Positions 44,321 to 52,334 of a stretch of DNA of 64,000 nucleotides are shown in pieces. The notes under the pieces were generated by a model, which worked only from the letters and a program-made list of their open reading frames with translations, searched no databases and was not told the origin of the DNA. The stretch spans positions 1 to 64,000 of the forward strand of contig OY288170.1 in assembly GCA_958439195.1 (NCBI GenBank), written 5' to 3'. Position 1 is the stretch's first letter. Each line of letters opens with the position of its first letter. The position numbers were made by a program, and so were the translations under genes. Source of the stretch: an uncultured Paracoccaceae bacterium (lineage in GTDB: Bacteria; Pseudomonadota; Alphaproteobacteria; Rhodobacterales; Rhodobacteraceae).

Positions 44321-45238
44321 ATGCATGATCCCGCCCACCTCGCCGCCCTCGCAGCTGTGCATCGCCGCGGTTCGTTTGAACTCGCCGCCGCCGCGCTGCA
44401 CGTCACGCCTTCGGCCATCTCGCAACGGCTCAAGGCGCTCGAAGAACGGATCGGCACCCTGCTCATCCGGCGCGGCACGCCCTGCACCGCCACCGATGCC
44501 GGGCTGCGCCTGATCCGCCACCATGATGAGATTGTCCTTCTGGAACAGGCGCTCGCCGCAGAACTGCCCCAGATATCACATGGCCTCTCGCACGGTCCCG
44601 CCACCCTGCGCATCGCGGTCAACGCCGACAGCCTTGCCACCTGGGTCATCCCCGCCCTCGCCGCGACCCAAGGTTTCCTCTACGACATCGTCATCGACGA
44701 TCAGGATGTCTCACAAGACTGGCTGCGCCGGGGCGAGGTCGCCGCCGCCGTCACCGCCCATCCCGGCCCGCTGCAAGGCTGCGACACACTCCCCCTGGGT
44801 CGCCTGCGCTACCGCGCCACCGCATCGCCCGCCTATGTCGCGCGCTGGATGCCGGACGGTCCTACCGCACCCGCCCTGTCCCGCGCCCCCGCCCTGACCT
44901 TTTCCGACAAGGACCGCCTGCAACATCTGTGGGTGGATCGCCTCACCGGCGGGCAGGCCAGCCGCGCCGGGTTTCCCGGCCACCGCCTCGCGTCATCCCA
45001 AGGCTTCGTCGATGCCTGCCTCGCGGGTCTTGGCTGGGGTCTCAACCCGGAACCGCTGGTCAGCGCGCATATCGCCGCTGGCCGCCTGATCGACCTCGCC
45101 CCCGACCAACCGCTTGATACCGCCCTGCACTGGCAATTCGCCCGCCTTACGGCCCCGGCGCTTGCGCCGCTGACCCGCGCCATGCAGCAGGCCGCGCGCG
45201 CCGTTCTGCTTCACCCCCAGGGCAGCCCTCACCCCTGA
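44321..45238 (+). CDS. LysR family regulator, ArgP/LysG type
   Basis: The 305-residue protein has an N-terminal LysR helix-turn-helix (RGSFELAAAALHVTPSAISQ; RLKALEERIGTLLIRRGTPC) and a substrate-binding domain. ArgP-type regulators sense lysine or arginine and activate the divergent exporter gene. The C-terminal family stretch GFVDACLAGLGWGLNPEPLV is present. It starts at ATG 44321 with no clear ribosome site. Its end overlaps the next, convergent gene by 10 bases. Confidence 0.92.
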   Translation: MHDPAHLAALAAVHRRGSFELAAAALHVTPSAISQRLKALEERIGTLLIRRGTPCTATDAGLRLIRHHDEIVLLEQALAAELPQISHGLSHGPATLRIAVNADSLATWVIPALAATQGFLYDIVIDDQDVSQDWLRRGEVAAAVTAHPGPLQGCDTLPLGRLRYRATASPAYVARWMPDGPTAPALSRAPALTFSDKDRLQHLWVDRLTGGQASRAGFPGHRLASSQGFVDACLAGLGWGLNPEPLVSAHIAAGRLIDLAPDQPLDTALHWQFARLTAPALAPLTRAMQQAARAVLLHPQGSPHP

Positions 45239-45798
45239 CGCAGCGCCCGAAACATTCCCATCGCCGCCAGCAGCACCAAAATCACGCCCGCCATATCTGC
45301 CGCGGTCACGGTGACATAGGCCATCGCCCGATCGCCCACGGAAAACCCGGTGCAGCACGGCCCAATGATCACGCGCGGCAGATTGCCAATCAGCGCCGCC
45401 ACCAGCCCCGCCACCACCACAACCCGCCAATTCGCCGCCCGCCCTTCGCCCCGCGCATCCAACCCGGCCAAACGAAACAGATCAAAAGTCACCGGCACCG
45501 CCACGACCTTGGCCGTCAACACCGCCACCATGACCGCATCCAACCGGTCCGCCCCGACAATCATCCCCACCGCCAATACCGCAGCAGGTAAAATCAACGG
45601 CACCGCCATCCAGCCATAGAACCACGTCAGCAAGACCATCGCACCAAAGGGCAGGAACACCGCATGCAACCGGCTGCCCATCTCTGGCAACAAAACATGG
45701 CGCAGCCCCTGCACCCCTTCACAAAACGCAAAAGTTATCAGAACCAACCCCGACACGATTGCAAAATGCAGCGCCGTCAGGCGCATCCCGTCGCGCAT
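45229..45798 (-). CDS. Uncharacterised multi-pass membrane protein
   Basis: This 189-residue protein has about five hydrophobic segments: LTALHFAIVSGLVLITFAF, AVFLPFGAMVLLTWFYGWMA, VPLILPAAVLAVGMIVGA, VVVVAGLVAALIGNLPRVII and MAGVILVLLAAMGMF. The layout loosely recalls sensory membrane domains of the MASE1 kind, but no kinase or cyclase is attached, and I do not assign it. GAAGGGGGAAGGG precedes ATG 45798. It is 38 bases downstream of a winged-helix gene and probably co-transcribed, so the two may act together. Confidence 0.75.
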   Translation of the reverse strand: MRDGMRLTALHFAIVSGLVLITFAFCEGVQGLRHVLLPEMGSRLHAVFLPFGAMVLLTWFYGWMAVPLILPAAVLAVGMIVGADRLDAVMVAVLTAKVVAVPVTFDLFRLAGLDARGEGRAANWRVVVVAGLVAALIGNLPRVIIGPCCTGFSVGDRAMAYVTVTAADMAGVILVLLAAMGMFRALRQG

Positions 45799-45836
45799 CC
45801 CTTCCCCCTTCCACAGCCTGCGAAACGCCCTGTCCC

Positions 45837-46133
45837 TCAGGGCTGTCGATCGGTCGGCAATACATAGTGACCGGCCCGCGTATCGGGTGCATGCGAAATC
45901 ATTCCCCGCTGCACCAGGCTTTTCAGCGCCCGGTGATAGGTCGCCTGCGGTATGCTCGCAGCAAGCGGGTGATTGCGGATCGCATCCGACCGCGCCGCTT
46001 TCGGCGTTCCGGTGCAAACCTCGTTTATCGCATAAAGAACGTCCCGCTCGTTCGGTGACAGTTCAACCAGCCCAAGAGCCGACTCCATCTCGAACAACAA
46101 GGCTCTCAACTGTGCAACGCTTTTGATATTCAC
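45837..46133 (-). CDS. Winged-helix DNA-binding protein
   Basis: The 98-residue product has a MarR-like winged helix: LSPNERDVLYAINEV as the first helix, then SIPQATYHRALKSLVQRGMI as the recognition helix and wing, ending RAGHYVLP. It starts at GTG 46133, preceded by GGGAAGG and a promoter-like pair 45 bases upstream; the longer frame to 46214 would begin before the predicted transcript. It heads a two-gene unit with the unknown membrane protein, so its regulon may be self. Confidence 0.72.
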   Translation of the reverse strand: MNIKSVAQLRALLFEMESALGLVELSPNERDVLYAINEVCTGTPKAARSDAIRNHPLAASIPQATYHRALKSLVQRGMISHAPDTRAGHYVLPTDRQP

Positions 46134-46505
46134 AACACGCCTTCCCAAAACACTGCTGACTGACCCTGCGTCACCGAATTGTAACCAAGGCCACAGCTTT
46201 CCGGCAACTCTCACGTGCAGAATTAATAAAAACTAACAAATAGCTCCGCCACAACCGTTGTTTCTCTTGACAGCGACGGGGGCAACAACAACTTTGACGT
46301 GTGGCAAAGTGGCGCGCAACGACCTCCGCGTTTATTTCGCCCAAATGCGACACCACGACCGAACCGCCCGATTGACGAACCTACTGATTGAGTGTGCCGC
46401 CACATCGCCCTGTGCCAAACTTTTGTGCGTTCCAGTGCCGCCTGTTCAATGCCAGCCGCAAAGGGTTGGCCAACCGCCCACCGTTGACAGATCGCGCCCC
46501 TGAAG
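46134..46505. other. 372-base divergent intergenic region
   Basis: The gap lies between the winged-helix gene and the receiver-like gene, on opposite strands. It is less GC-rich than its flanks, and the run TTAATAAAAAC lies at 46223-46233. A minus-strand promoter is proposed at 46178-46207. TTGACA at 46267-46272 and TTGACG at 46371-46376 are plus-strand candidates without convincing -10 boxes. I see no tRNA, repeat copy or small gene. Confidence 0.5.
46178..46207 (-). promoter_or_regulatory. Candidate promoter of the winged-helix gene
   Basis: On the minus strand TTGCCG (46207-46202) and TACAAT (46183-46178) are 18 bases apart, placing a start near 46171, about 38 bases before GTG 46133. Confidence 0.4.
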
Positions 46506-47036
46506 ATGACCGGTATCTCACAAAGTTGCAGCATGGTTTCCGCCACCGAACAATTCACGTCCACCGCAACTTCCGAACCCAGCCCCGCCCCGCGCCCGGC
46601 GCATATCGTGGTGTTTTGCGACCGCCCCGGTCCGCTTGATCCGCTGTTGGACTGGCTTGCCGAAAAGGGCGCACAAATCACCCAAATGCCGCTGCGCCGC
46701 TTGCCGCTTGATTGGTTCGATGACCATGCCGAAAGCCACGATGTCGCGCTGGTCGATGCCGATTTCCTGGGTGACGAAGGTGCCATGATCGACTTTGGCA
46801 TCCGCCTACGCCGCTTTGCCCCCGGCCTGCCGGTGATCATGGCGTCGCGCCGCGTCACCGCATCGGATTACTCTACCGAACGCATGGCGATCTGCGACGT
46901 CACCCTGCGGATGCCCGTCACCCGCGGCGATCTGCTCGAAGCACTCTCTGCCGCGCTGGAAAATCACAGCCACTGGATGGAAAAGCGCAACGAAGGCCGC
47001 CTCGCCATCGCGGGCGCGCCGCCACCCGCCGCCTGA
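46506..47036 (+). CDS. Degenerate receiver-like protein
   Basis: The 176-residue protein has a disordered Ser/Thr/Pro-rich N-terminus (1-30) and a CheY-like domain (31-155). A possible phosphoacceptor lies in ALVDADF (Asp84 or Asp86). However, the acidic pair of the first strand is reduced to one Asp (Asp39, VFCDRPG) and the usual Lys-Pro is Met136-Pro137 (LRMPVTRGDL). It may be an unphosphorylated pseudo-receiver. ATG 46533 is an alternative start. No kinase or output domain is adjacent; yebC lies beyond, convergent. Confidence 0.7.
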   Translation: MTGISQSCSMVSATEQFTSTATSEPSPAPRPAHIVVFCDRPGPLDPLLDWLAEKGAQITQMPLRRLPLDWFDDHAESHDVALVDADFLGDEGAMIDFGIRLRRFAPGLPVIMASRRVTASDYSTERMAICDVTLRMPVTRGDLLEALSAALENHSHWMEKRNEGRLAIAGAPPPAA

Positions 47037-47090
47037 CCCGCCCCGACAAGGGAAAGGGTTGGGAAGCGGGTCACTCCCCCCGAAAACCGC

Positions 47091-47834
47091 TTACGCCAGT
47101 TGCGCCGCCACATCCTCGGGGATGTCGAAATTGTGCGTCACTTCCTGCACATCGTCATCCTCTTCCAGCATGTCGATCAACCGCAGCAGCTTGGTCGCCG
47201 TTTCCAGATCTACCTCGGTCCGCGATTGCGGCCGCCAGACCAGCTTTGATTCCAGCGACTCCCCCAGCGCCTTTTCCAGCGCATCGGATACATCCGACAA
47301 CGCCTCGACGCTGCAATAGATCCAGTGGCCTTCCTCATCGGATTCCACATCATCCGCGCCCGCATCCAGCGCCGCCATCATCACGTCATCCGCCGACCCG
47401 ACCGCGGCCGGATAGGAAATCTCGCCCACCCGGTCAAAGGAATGGCTGACCGATCCGGTCTGCCCAAGGTTCCCGCCGCATTTGGTGAAATAGGACCGCA
47501 CATTGCTGGCCGTGCGGTTCAGGTTGTCGGTCATCGCCTCGACGATGATCGCAATCCCGTTCACGCCATAGCCTTCATAGCGAATCTCGGTGTAATCCGC
47601 CGCATCGCCGCCTTGCGATTTCTTGATCGCGCGCTCGATCACGTCCTTGGGCATCGACACCGCTTTGGATGCCTTGACCGCAAGCCGCAGACGCGGGTTC
47701 TTGTCGGGATCGGGGTCGCCCATCTTTGCGGCGACGGTGATCTCCTTCGCCAGCTTGGAAAACATCTTGGACCGCAGTTTATCCTGCTTGCCCTTGCGAT
47801 GCTGAATGTTCGCCCATTTGGAATGGCCTGCCAT
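47091..47834 (-). CDS. yebC: YebC/PmpR family protein
   Basis: YebC-type proteins are linked to translation of proline-rich stretches and, in some species, to DNA binding; the role here is not shown. The 247-residue product is typical in length, with MAGHSKWANIQHRKGKQDKL, the RAIKKSQGGDAADYTEIRYE stretch, and YGVNGIAIIVEAMTDNLNRT. ATG 47834 is fixed by the invariant MAGHSKW; the longer frame is non-homologous. It is a single gene here. Confidence 0.96.
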   Translation of the reverse strand: MAGHSKWANIQHRKGKQDKLRSKMFSKLAKEITVAAKMGDPDPDKNPRLRLAVKASKAVSMPKDVIERAIKKSQGGDAADYTEIRYEGYGVNGIAIIVEAMTDNLNRTASNVRSYFTKCGGNLGQTGSVSHSFDRVGEISYPAAVGSADDVMMAALDAGADDVESDEEGHWIYCSVEALSDVSDALEKALGESLESKLVWRPQSRTEVDLETATKLLRLIDMLEEDDDVQEVTHNFDIPEDVAAQLA

Positions 47835-47959
47835 GACCCGTGCTCCGCTTGCCCTGTCGGGGTGCCCCGTTGGGCGGCCCGGTCGGGATGCCCATTTCGG
47901 ATGATGGCGTCCTATACACAACCCAGGCAGGGAACGGCAACCCCGCCCGCCCGATCAGA

Positions 47960-48334
47960 TCAATCGCCCGATCCGTCCCGCTCTGGCGGGGGCGAAGTAA
48001 AAGTCCAGCTTTCCACCCCATCCGTGATCTCGACCTGTGCCATCGGCGCGACCAGCCCCTGCGCCCCCAACACCCCGGTCAACCCCGTCCACAATTGACG
48101 CAGCAGGTTGGGCCGATCCACCACTGTCACCCGGTAATCATACCCCGGCCCGCACGGCTCCAGCCGCCCCATTCCGCCCGCAGCCGCCCAATCCGCCCGG
48201 CACAGCGTCCCATCGCTCAGGTTCACCGTCAGCACTTCGGATGACAGCCGCGCCGCCTGTGGCTCCACCCGGCCGCCCTGCATCACACAGCCCGCCAGTC
48301 CCGCAACACCCGCCACCACCCACAGCTTGCGCAT
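47960..48334 (-). CDS. Putative lipoprotein
   Basis: The 124-residue product has a signal peptide with lipobox LAGC (MRKLWVVAGVAGLAGC, Cys16). The mature domain holds two Cys (GTLCRADW, LEPCGPGY) that may pair, and a C-terminal beta-rich stretch (LVAPMAQVEITDGVESWTFT). I do not recognise a family. It starts just below the SLC13 gene stop (11-base gap), same strand, and may be co-transcribed with it. Confidence 0.75.
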   Translation of the reverse strand: MRKLWVVAGVAGLAGCVMQGGRVEPQAARLSSEVLTVNLSDGTLCRADWAAAGGMGRLEPCGPGYDYRVTVVDRPNLLRQLWTGLTGVLGAQGLVAPMAQVEITDGVESWTFTSPPPERDGSGD

Positions 48335-48345
48335 CCCGTCTCTCC

Positions 48346-50124
48346 CTAAAGCGGCCAGATCACCGGGATCAGGGCAGATGCCACCAGTCCCGTGATGATG
48401 TTCAACGGGATACCCACCCGCATGTAATCCGAAAACCGGTATCCACCGGGGCCATAAACCATCATGTTGGTTTGATACCCCACCGGCGTGGCAAAGGCGA
48501 CCGACGCGGAAAACATCACCGCCACCACAAAGGGCCGTGGGTCCACCCCCAACGACTGCGCCAACTGAATGACAATCGGGGTATAGATCACCGCCACCGC
48601 GTTATTCGACAGAAACTCCGTCAACGCGAGGCCAAGGAAATAGACACACAGGATCATCACAAACGGCGTCATCTCGGCCATATAGGGCGATACCGCCCCC
48701 ACGATCATCGCCACTGCGCCGGAATGTTCCAACCCCTGCCCGACGGCCAGCATGGCAAAAATCATTGCCATCAACCGCCCATCAACAAAGGAAAACGCCT
48801 CCTCCGCATCCACGCAGCGCGTGATCAACATCACCGCCACCGCCAGCACCCCCAGCGCAAGGATCGGCGCCAGATCAAAGGCCGACAGCACCACGATCCC
48901 CGCCAGCGCGGCAATCGCAATCGGGGCCTTGCTGCGCCGGAACGGCTTGATCGACGGGCGGCTGATATCCACCAGATCCATATCCGCCGCCAACCGCTGA
49001 ATATCCTCGACCGCACCCTCCAGCAGCAGCGTATCGCCCACCCGCACCGTCAGATCATCCAACTGCCGCCCGATGTTCTGGTTCCGCCGATGCGCCGCCA
49101 GCACATAAACCCCATACCGCCGCCGCAACCGCAATTCGCCCAGCCGCCGCCCCTCCATCCGGCAACCGGGGGAAATCAGCACCTCCACCGTCTCGGTCCG
49201 GGTCGATGACAGCTTGTCCACCAGATGCAGATCCTTGCGCGTCTGCAATCCCAGCAATTCCGTCATCTCGGTCCGCAGAACCACCCGGTCCCCGGCCTCC
49301 AGCACCACCGGCGCCAGTTCCCGCCGCAGCGACGCATCGCCGCGCAGCACGTCGATCAACCGCACGCCATCACGCTTGAACAGGTCAATATCCAGCACCG
49401 CCTGCCCGATCAGCGGGCTGTCCTCAGGGATCGCCACTTCGGTAAAATACTTCATCTTGCGCCGGTCGCTCAGCAACACGCCCATCGATTGCCGCACCGG
49501 CAGCAACCGGTCCGCCGTCAGCGCCAGAAACGCCCCACCCACCAGCAGGACCGCAATCCCCAGCGGCATGATCTCGAATATCGAAAAATGCTCTAGCCCG
49601 GCCTTCGCTGCCACCCCGTCAACCAACAGGTTGGTCGATGTCCCGATCAACGTCAGCATCCCGCCCATCACCGTGATATAGGACAGCGGGATCAGCAACT
49701 TTGACGGCGCCGTCCCCATCCGCACCGCCATCTGCATCACCACCGGGATCATCACCGCCACCAGCGGCGTGTTGTTCATGAAGGCCGACGCCACGGCAAT
49801 CACCGCAAACAGCACCACGATGGTCCGCTTCGGACGGTCGCTGACATGCCGCTCGGCGGTGCGCACCACCATATCCACCGCGCCGGTCCGCACCAGCCCG
49901 CCCATCACCAGAAACATCAACACGATGGTCCAGGGCGCGGCGTTCGACAGAACCGAAATCCCGTCCGCCACCGGCAAAATCCCCAGCATCAACATCAGCG
50001 CCGCCCCGCCCAGCGCCGTCACCTCAACCGGATAGACCTCGCGCACGAACAGCACGAACATCGCCACCATGATGGCAATCGCCACCCAGGGCTGCACCTC
50101 CGCCGCCAGTTCAAATCCGAACAT
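48346..50124 (-). CDS. SLC13 family permease with TrkA-C domains
   Basis: The 592-residue inner-membrane protein has N- and C-terminal halves of the divalent anion:sodium symporter type (AFMNNTPLVAVMIPVVMQMA and the paired TEFLSNNAVAVIYTPIVIQL), joined by two cytosolic TrkA-C domains near 210-380 (EDSPLIGQAVLDIDLFKRDG). Such proteins move sulphate, dicarboxylates or similar anions; the substrate is unknown. ATG 50124 has GAGGGGA upstream and trims the first eight residues of the longer frame. Confidence 0.9.
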   Translation of the reverse strand: MFGFELAAEVQPWVAIAIMVAMFVLFVREVYPVEVTALGGAALMLMLGILPVADGISVLSNAAPWTIVLMFLVMGGLVRTGAVDMVVRTAERHVSDRPKRTIVVLFAVIAVASAFMNNTPLVAVMIPVVMQMAVRMGTAPSKLLIPLSYITVMGGMLTLIGTSTNLLVDGVAAKAGLEHFSIFEIMPLGIAVLLVGGAFLALTADRLLPVRQSMGVLLSDRRKMKYFTEVAIPEDSPLIGQAVLDIDLFKRDGVRLIDVLRGDASLRRELAPVVLEAGDRVVLRTEMTELLGLQTRKDLHLVDKLSSTRTETVEVLISPGCRMEGRRLGELRLRRRYGVYVLAAHRRNQNIGRQLDDLTVRVGDTLLLEGAVEDIQRLAADMDLVDISRPSIKPFRRSKAPIAIAALAGIVVLSAFDLAPILALGVLAVAVMLITRCVDAEEAFSFVDGRLMAMIFAMLAVGQGLEHSGAVAMIVGAVSPYMAEMTPFVMILCVYFLGLALTEFLSNNAVAVIYTPIVIQLAQSLGVDPRPFVVAVMFSASVAFATPVGYQTNMMVYGPGGYRFSDYMRVGIPLNIITGLVASALIPVIWPL

Positions 50125-50154
50125 CCCGTCCCCTCGCACCATATCCACAGCGCG

Positions 50155-51090
50155 TCAGGCGGCGGGCATCCCCCCCGGTGCCGCCTGCTTGCGCGGGCTG
50201 ACCAATGCCACACCGCACAGAAGCAAAACAAGCGAAAGCCATAGGACCGGGGAAAATCTTTCCCCCAAAATGACCATCGCCCAGAAAATCCCCGCCCCGG
50301 TGACGATATAGGAACATTGCGCCGCAAACACCGCCCCCGCCCGAAACGCCAGCCAGACATAGGCCGCATAGATCACCGCATGGATCATCGAAGATCCCAC
50401 CAGCGCCGCCTCGGCCCGCCCGAAATCGGCGAACGGGTCAAAGAACTGCCCCGTCATCACCGCCACCGGCAAGCACAGCACCATCCCCGTGACCGATGCC
50501 CCGAACATCGCCTGCACCGGGTCCATCCCCGCCATGCCCTTGCGCGCCACAAACAGCCCCTCCAGCGCATAGCAGAACGGACCCACCAACGCGATCGGCA
50601 GGAATGCCACCATCGCCGGATCGGGCAGCGCCGCCCCCGGCGCCGCCAGCAGCGCCACCGCCACCAATCCCAAAACCAACCCCGCCAGCCGCGCCCAACC
50701 GAACCGCTCCATCCCCAACATCAGCGCAAGGGGAAAGGCGATCATCGGCACCGCGGAAATCAGCATCGACATCACCCCCGACGGCAACCGCGCGATCGAC
50801 AGGTAAAAGGTCGCATTCGGGATCAACGTCCCCAGCAACGCCACCACCAGATAGAACCGCAGCGTGGCCTTCGTGAACACCAACCCCCGCCCCCGCGGCA
50901 GCGTGATGGCCCCAAGCACGGCAACACAGACCACCAACTGCCAAAAGATCAACCCGAACGGCAGATGCCCGGTCGACGTGGAAATCTTGCCCAAAGGCTG
51001 CGTCAACCCCCAGCCCAGCCCCAACATCAGCAGCACAGCCACCAGAAACCACCGCCGCCCCGCCATCGGCACCACCGCCGCGGTGGTCAC
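50155..51090 (-). CDS. DMT family transporter (EamA domain)
   Basis: This 311-residue protein of about ten helices has two EamA repeats (MLGLGWGLTQPLGKISTST in the first half; AFLPIALVGPFCYALEGLFV in the second). Substrate unknown. The start is GTG 51090, which overlaps the previous stop as GTGA, so translation is coupled to the YmdB-like gene; ATG 51066 is a shorter option. A second EamA gene lies at 42.6 kb with low similarity by eye. Confidence 0.88.
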   Translation of the reverse strand: MTTAAVVPMAGRRWFLVAVLLMLGLGWGLTQPLGKISTSTGHLPFGLIFWQLVVCVAVLGAITLPRGRGLVFTKATLRFYLVVALLGTLIPNATFYLSIARLPSGVMSMLISAVPMIAFPLALMLGMERFGWARLAGLVLGLVAVALLAAPGAALPDPAMVAFLPIALVGPFCYALEGLFVARKGMAGMDPVQAMFGASVTGMVLCLPVAVMTGQFFDPFADFGRAEAALVGSSMIHAVIYAAYVWLAFRAGAVFAAQCSYIVTGAGIFWAMVILGERFSPVLWLSLVLLLCGVALVSPRKQAAPGGMPAA

Positions 51091-51899
51091 GGCGCGCTCT
51101 CCTGCAACCGCCCGCCCACCCGCACCGGCACCACGCGGTTCGCGCGCCCCGTCCGGTCATCGGTTTCCACGAACACGCCCGACAGCGTGGCCTCGCCCAT
51201 CGCCGGCTCGAACCGCCCCTTCGCCATGCCCGTCACGAACCGGCGCAGCGGCTCCAGCTTTTCCATCCCGATCACGCTGTCATAATCGCCGCACATCCCG
51301 GCATCCGACAGATAGGCCGTCCCACCCTTCAGGATCATCGCATCCGCCGTCGGCACATGGGTATGCGTCCCCACCACCAGCGAGGCCTGCCCGTCGCACC
51401 AATGCCCCATCCCCATCTTCTCGGAGGTCGCCTCACAATGCACATCGACAATCGCCGCCTGCACCATGCCGCCCATCGGATGCGCCTTCAGCACCGCTTC
51501 GATGGCCGAAAACGGGTCATCAAAGGGCCGCTTCATGAACACCTGCCCCAACACCTGCGCCACCAGAACCTTGCGCCCCTGCGTCGCGGTGAACACCCGC
51601 CACCCCTTGCCGGGGGCCATCTTTGAAAAATTGATCGGCCGGATGATGCGCGGTTCCGTCTCGATGAAACTCAGCATGTCCTTCTGGTCAAAGGCATGAT
51701 CGCCCAGCGTGATGCAATCTGCCCCCGCCGCCAGAATCCCCTTGGCATGTTCCGGCGTCAGCCCCGCCCCGCTTGAGGCATTCTCGCCATTCACCACCAC
51801 GAAATCGAGGTGCCACGCCTCGCGCAGCCCCGGCAGCCGCGCCGCCACCGCCGCACGCCCCGCCCGCCCCATCACATCGCCCAGAAAAAGGATACGCAT
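51087..51899 (-). CDS. YmdB-type metallophosphoesterase (TIGR00282 family)
   Basis: The 270-residue calcineurin-like enzyme matches bacterial YmdB proteins that hydrolyse 2',3'-cyclic nucleotides or related esters. Metal-site motifs are ILFLGDVMGRAGRAAV, VVVNGENASSG, TLGDHAFDQKD, VDVHCEATSEK and VGTHTHVPTAD. It is first in a two-gene unit with the EamA transporter and has a C-rich spacer upstream. Confidence 0.92.
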   Translation of the reverse strand: MRILFLGDVMGRAGRAAVAARLPGLREAWHLDFVVVNGENASSGAGLTPEHAKGILAAGADCITLGDHAFDQKDMLSFIETEPRIIRPINFSKMAPGKGWRVFTATQGRKVLVAQVLGQVFMKRPFDDPFSAIEAVLKAHPMGGMVQAAIVDVHCEATSEKMGMGHWCDGQASLVVGTHTHVPTADAMILKGGTAYLSDAGMCGDYDSVIGMEKLEPLRRFVTGMAKGRFEPAMGEATLSGVFVETDDRTGRANRVVPVRVGGRLQESAP

Positions 51900-52334
51900 C
51901 CCTTCGCCCTACGCCGCGCCACGGGAAACGGCAATCCCGTTCCCGACCCCACCCCGTCGCAAACCAAACCCGCCCGCAAACAAAGCCCGCCCGCAAACCA
52001 AACTCGGCCACCAACATCCCCGCGCACCCACCAACATCCCAGCGCACGACCCACCTCAATCCACAAACCAAACCCTGCCCATTCACCTTGGCCCAAATAC
52101 CCAACTCCACCCTCCCCACCCCGCGCACCTGTCAACAAAGCCGCACAGTCAGCCCTCCCCGCCCCTGCGCGTGGACGCACCATCTCTCCCTAAAACCCCT
52201 TCCAGTCTCTCCAGATTTGTATGCACGCCCGTCTGCACTGCGCGTCTGCACCAGCCGCTGCACAGCCCCTTTCCCCCAACCCCCTGAAACAAAAGCCCCT
52301 TCCCCCCACCCCGAACCCGCCCTACCTTCCCGGT
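51900..52334. other. C-rich, repetitive divergent spacer
   Basis: The 435 bases between the divergent YmdB-like and helicase genes are strongly biased to C on the plus strand and poor in G. Short direct repeats occur: CCCGCCCGCAAAC near 51967 and 51987, CCACCAACATCCC near 52009 and 52028, and GTCTGCAC near 52230 and 52243. No convincing gene or RNA is seen. A copy of the dispersed repeat arm lies at 52082-52102. Confidence 0.65.
52082..52102 (-). repeat. Single arm of the dispersed intergenic repeat
   Basis: TTCACCTTGG followed by CCCAAATACCC matches the TTCATCTTGGCA-TAAATACC arm of the copy at 7375-7394. The partner arm is not found. Confidence 0.45.
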
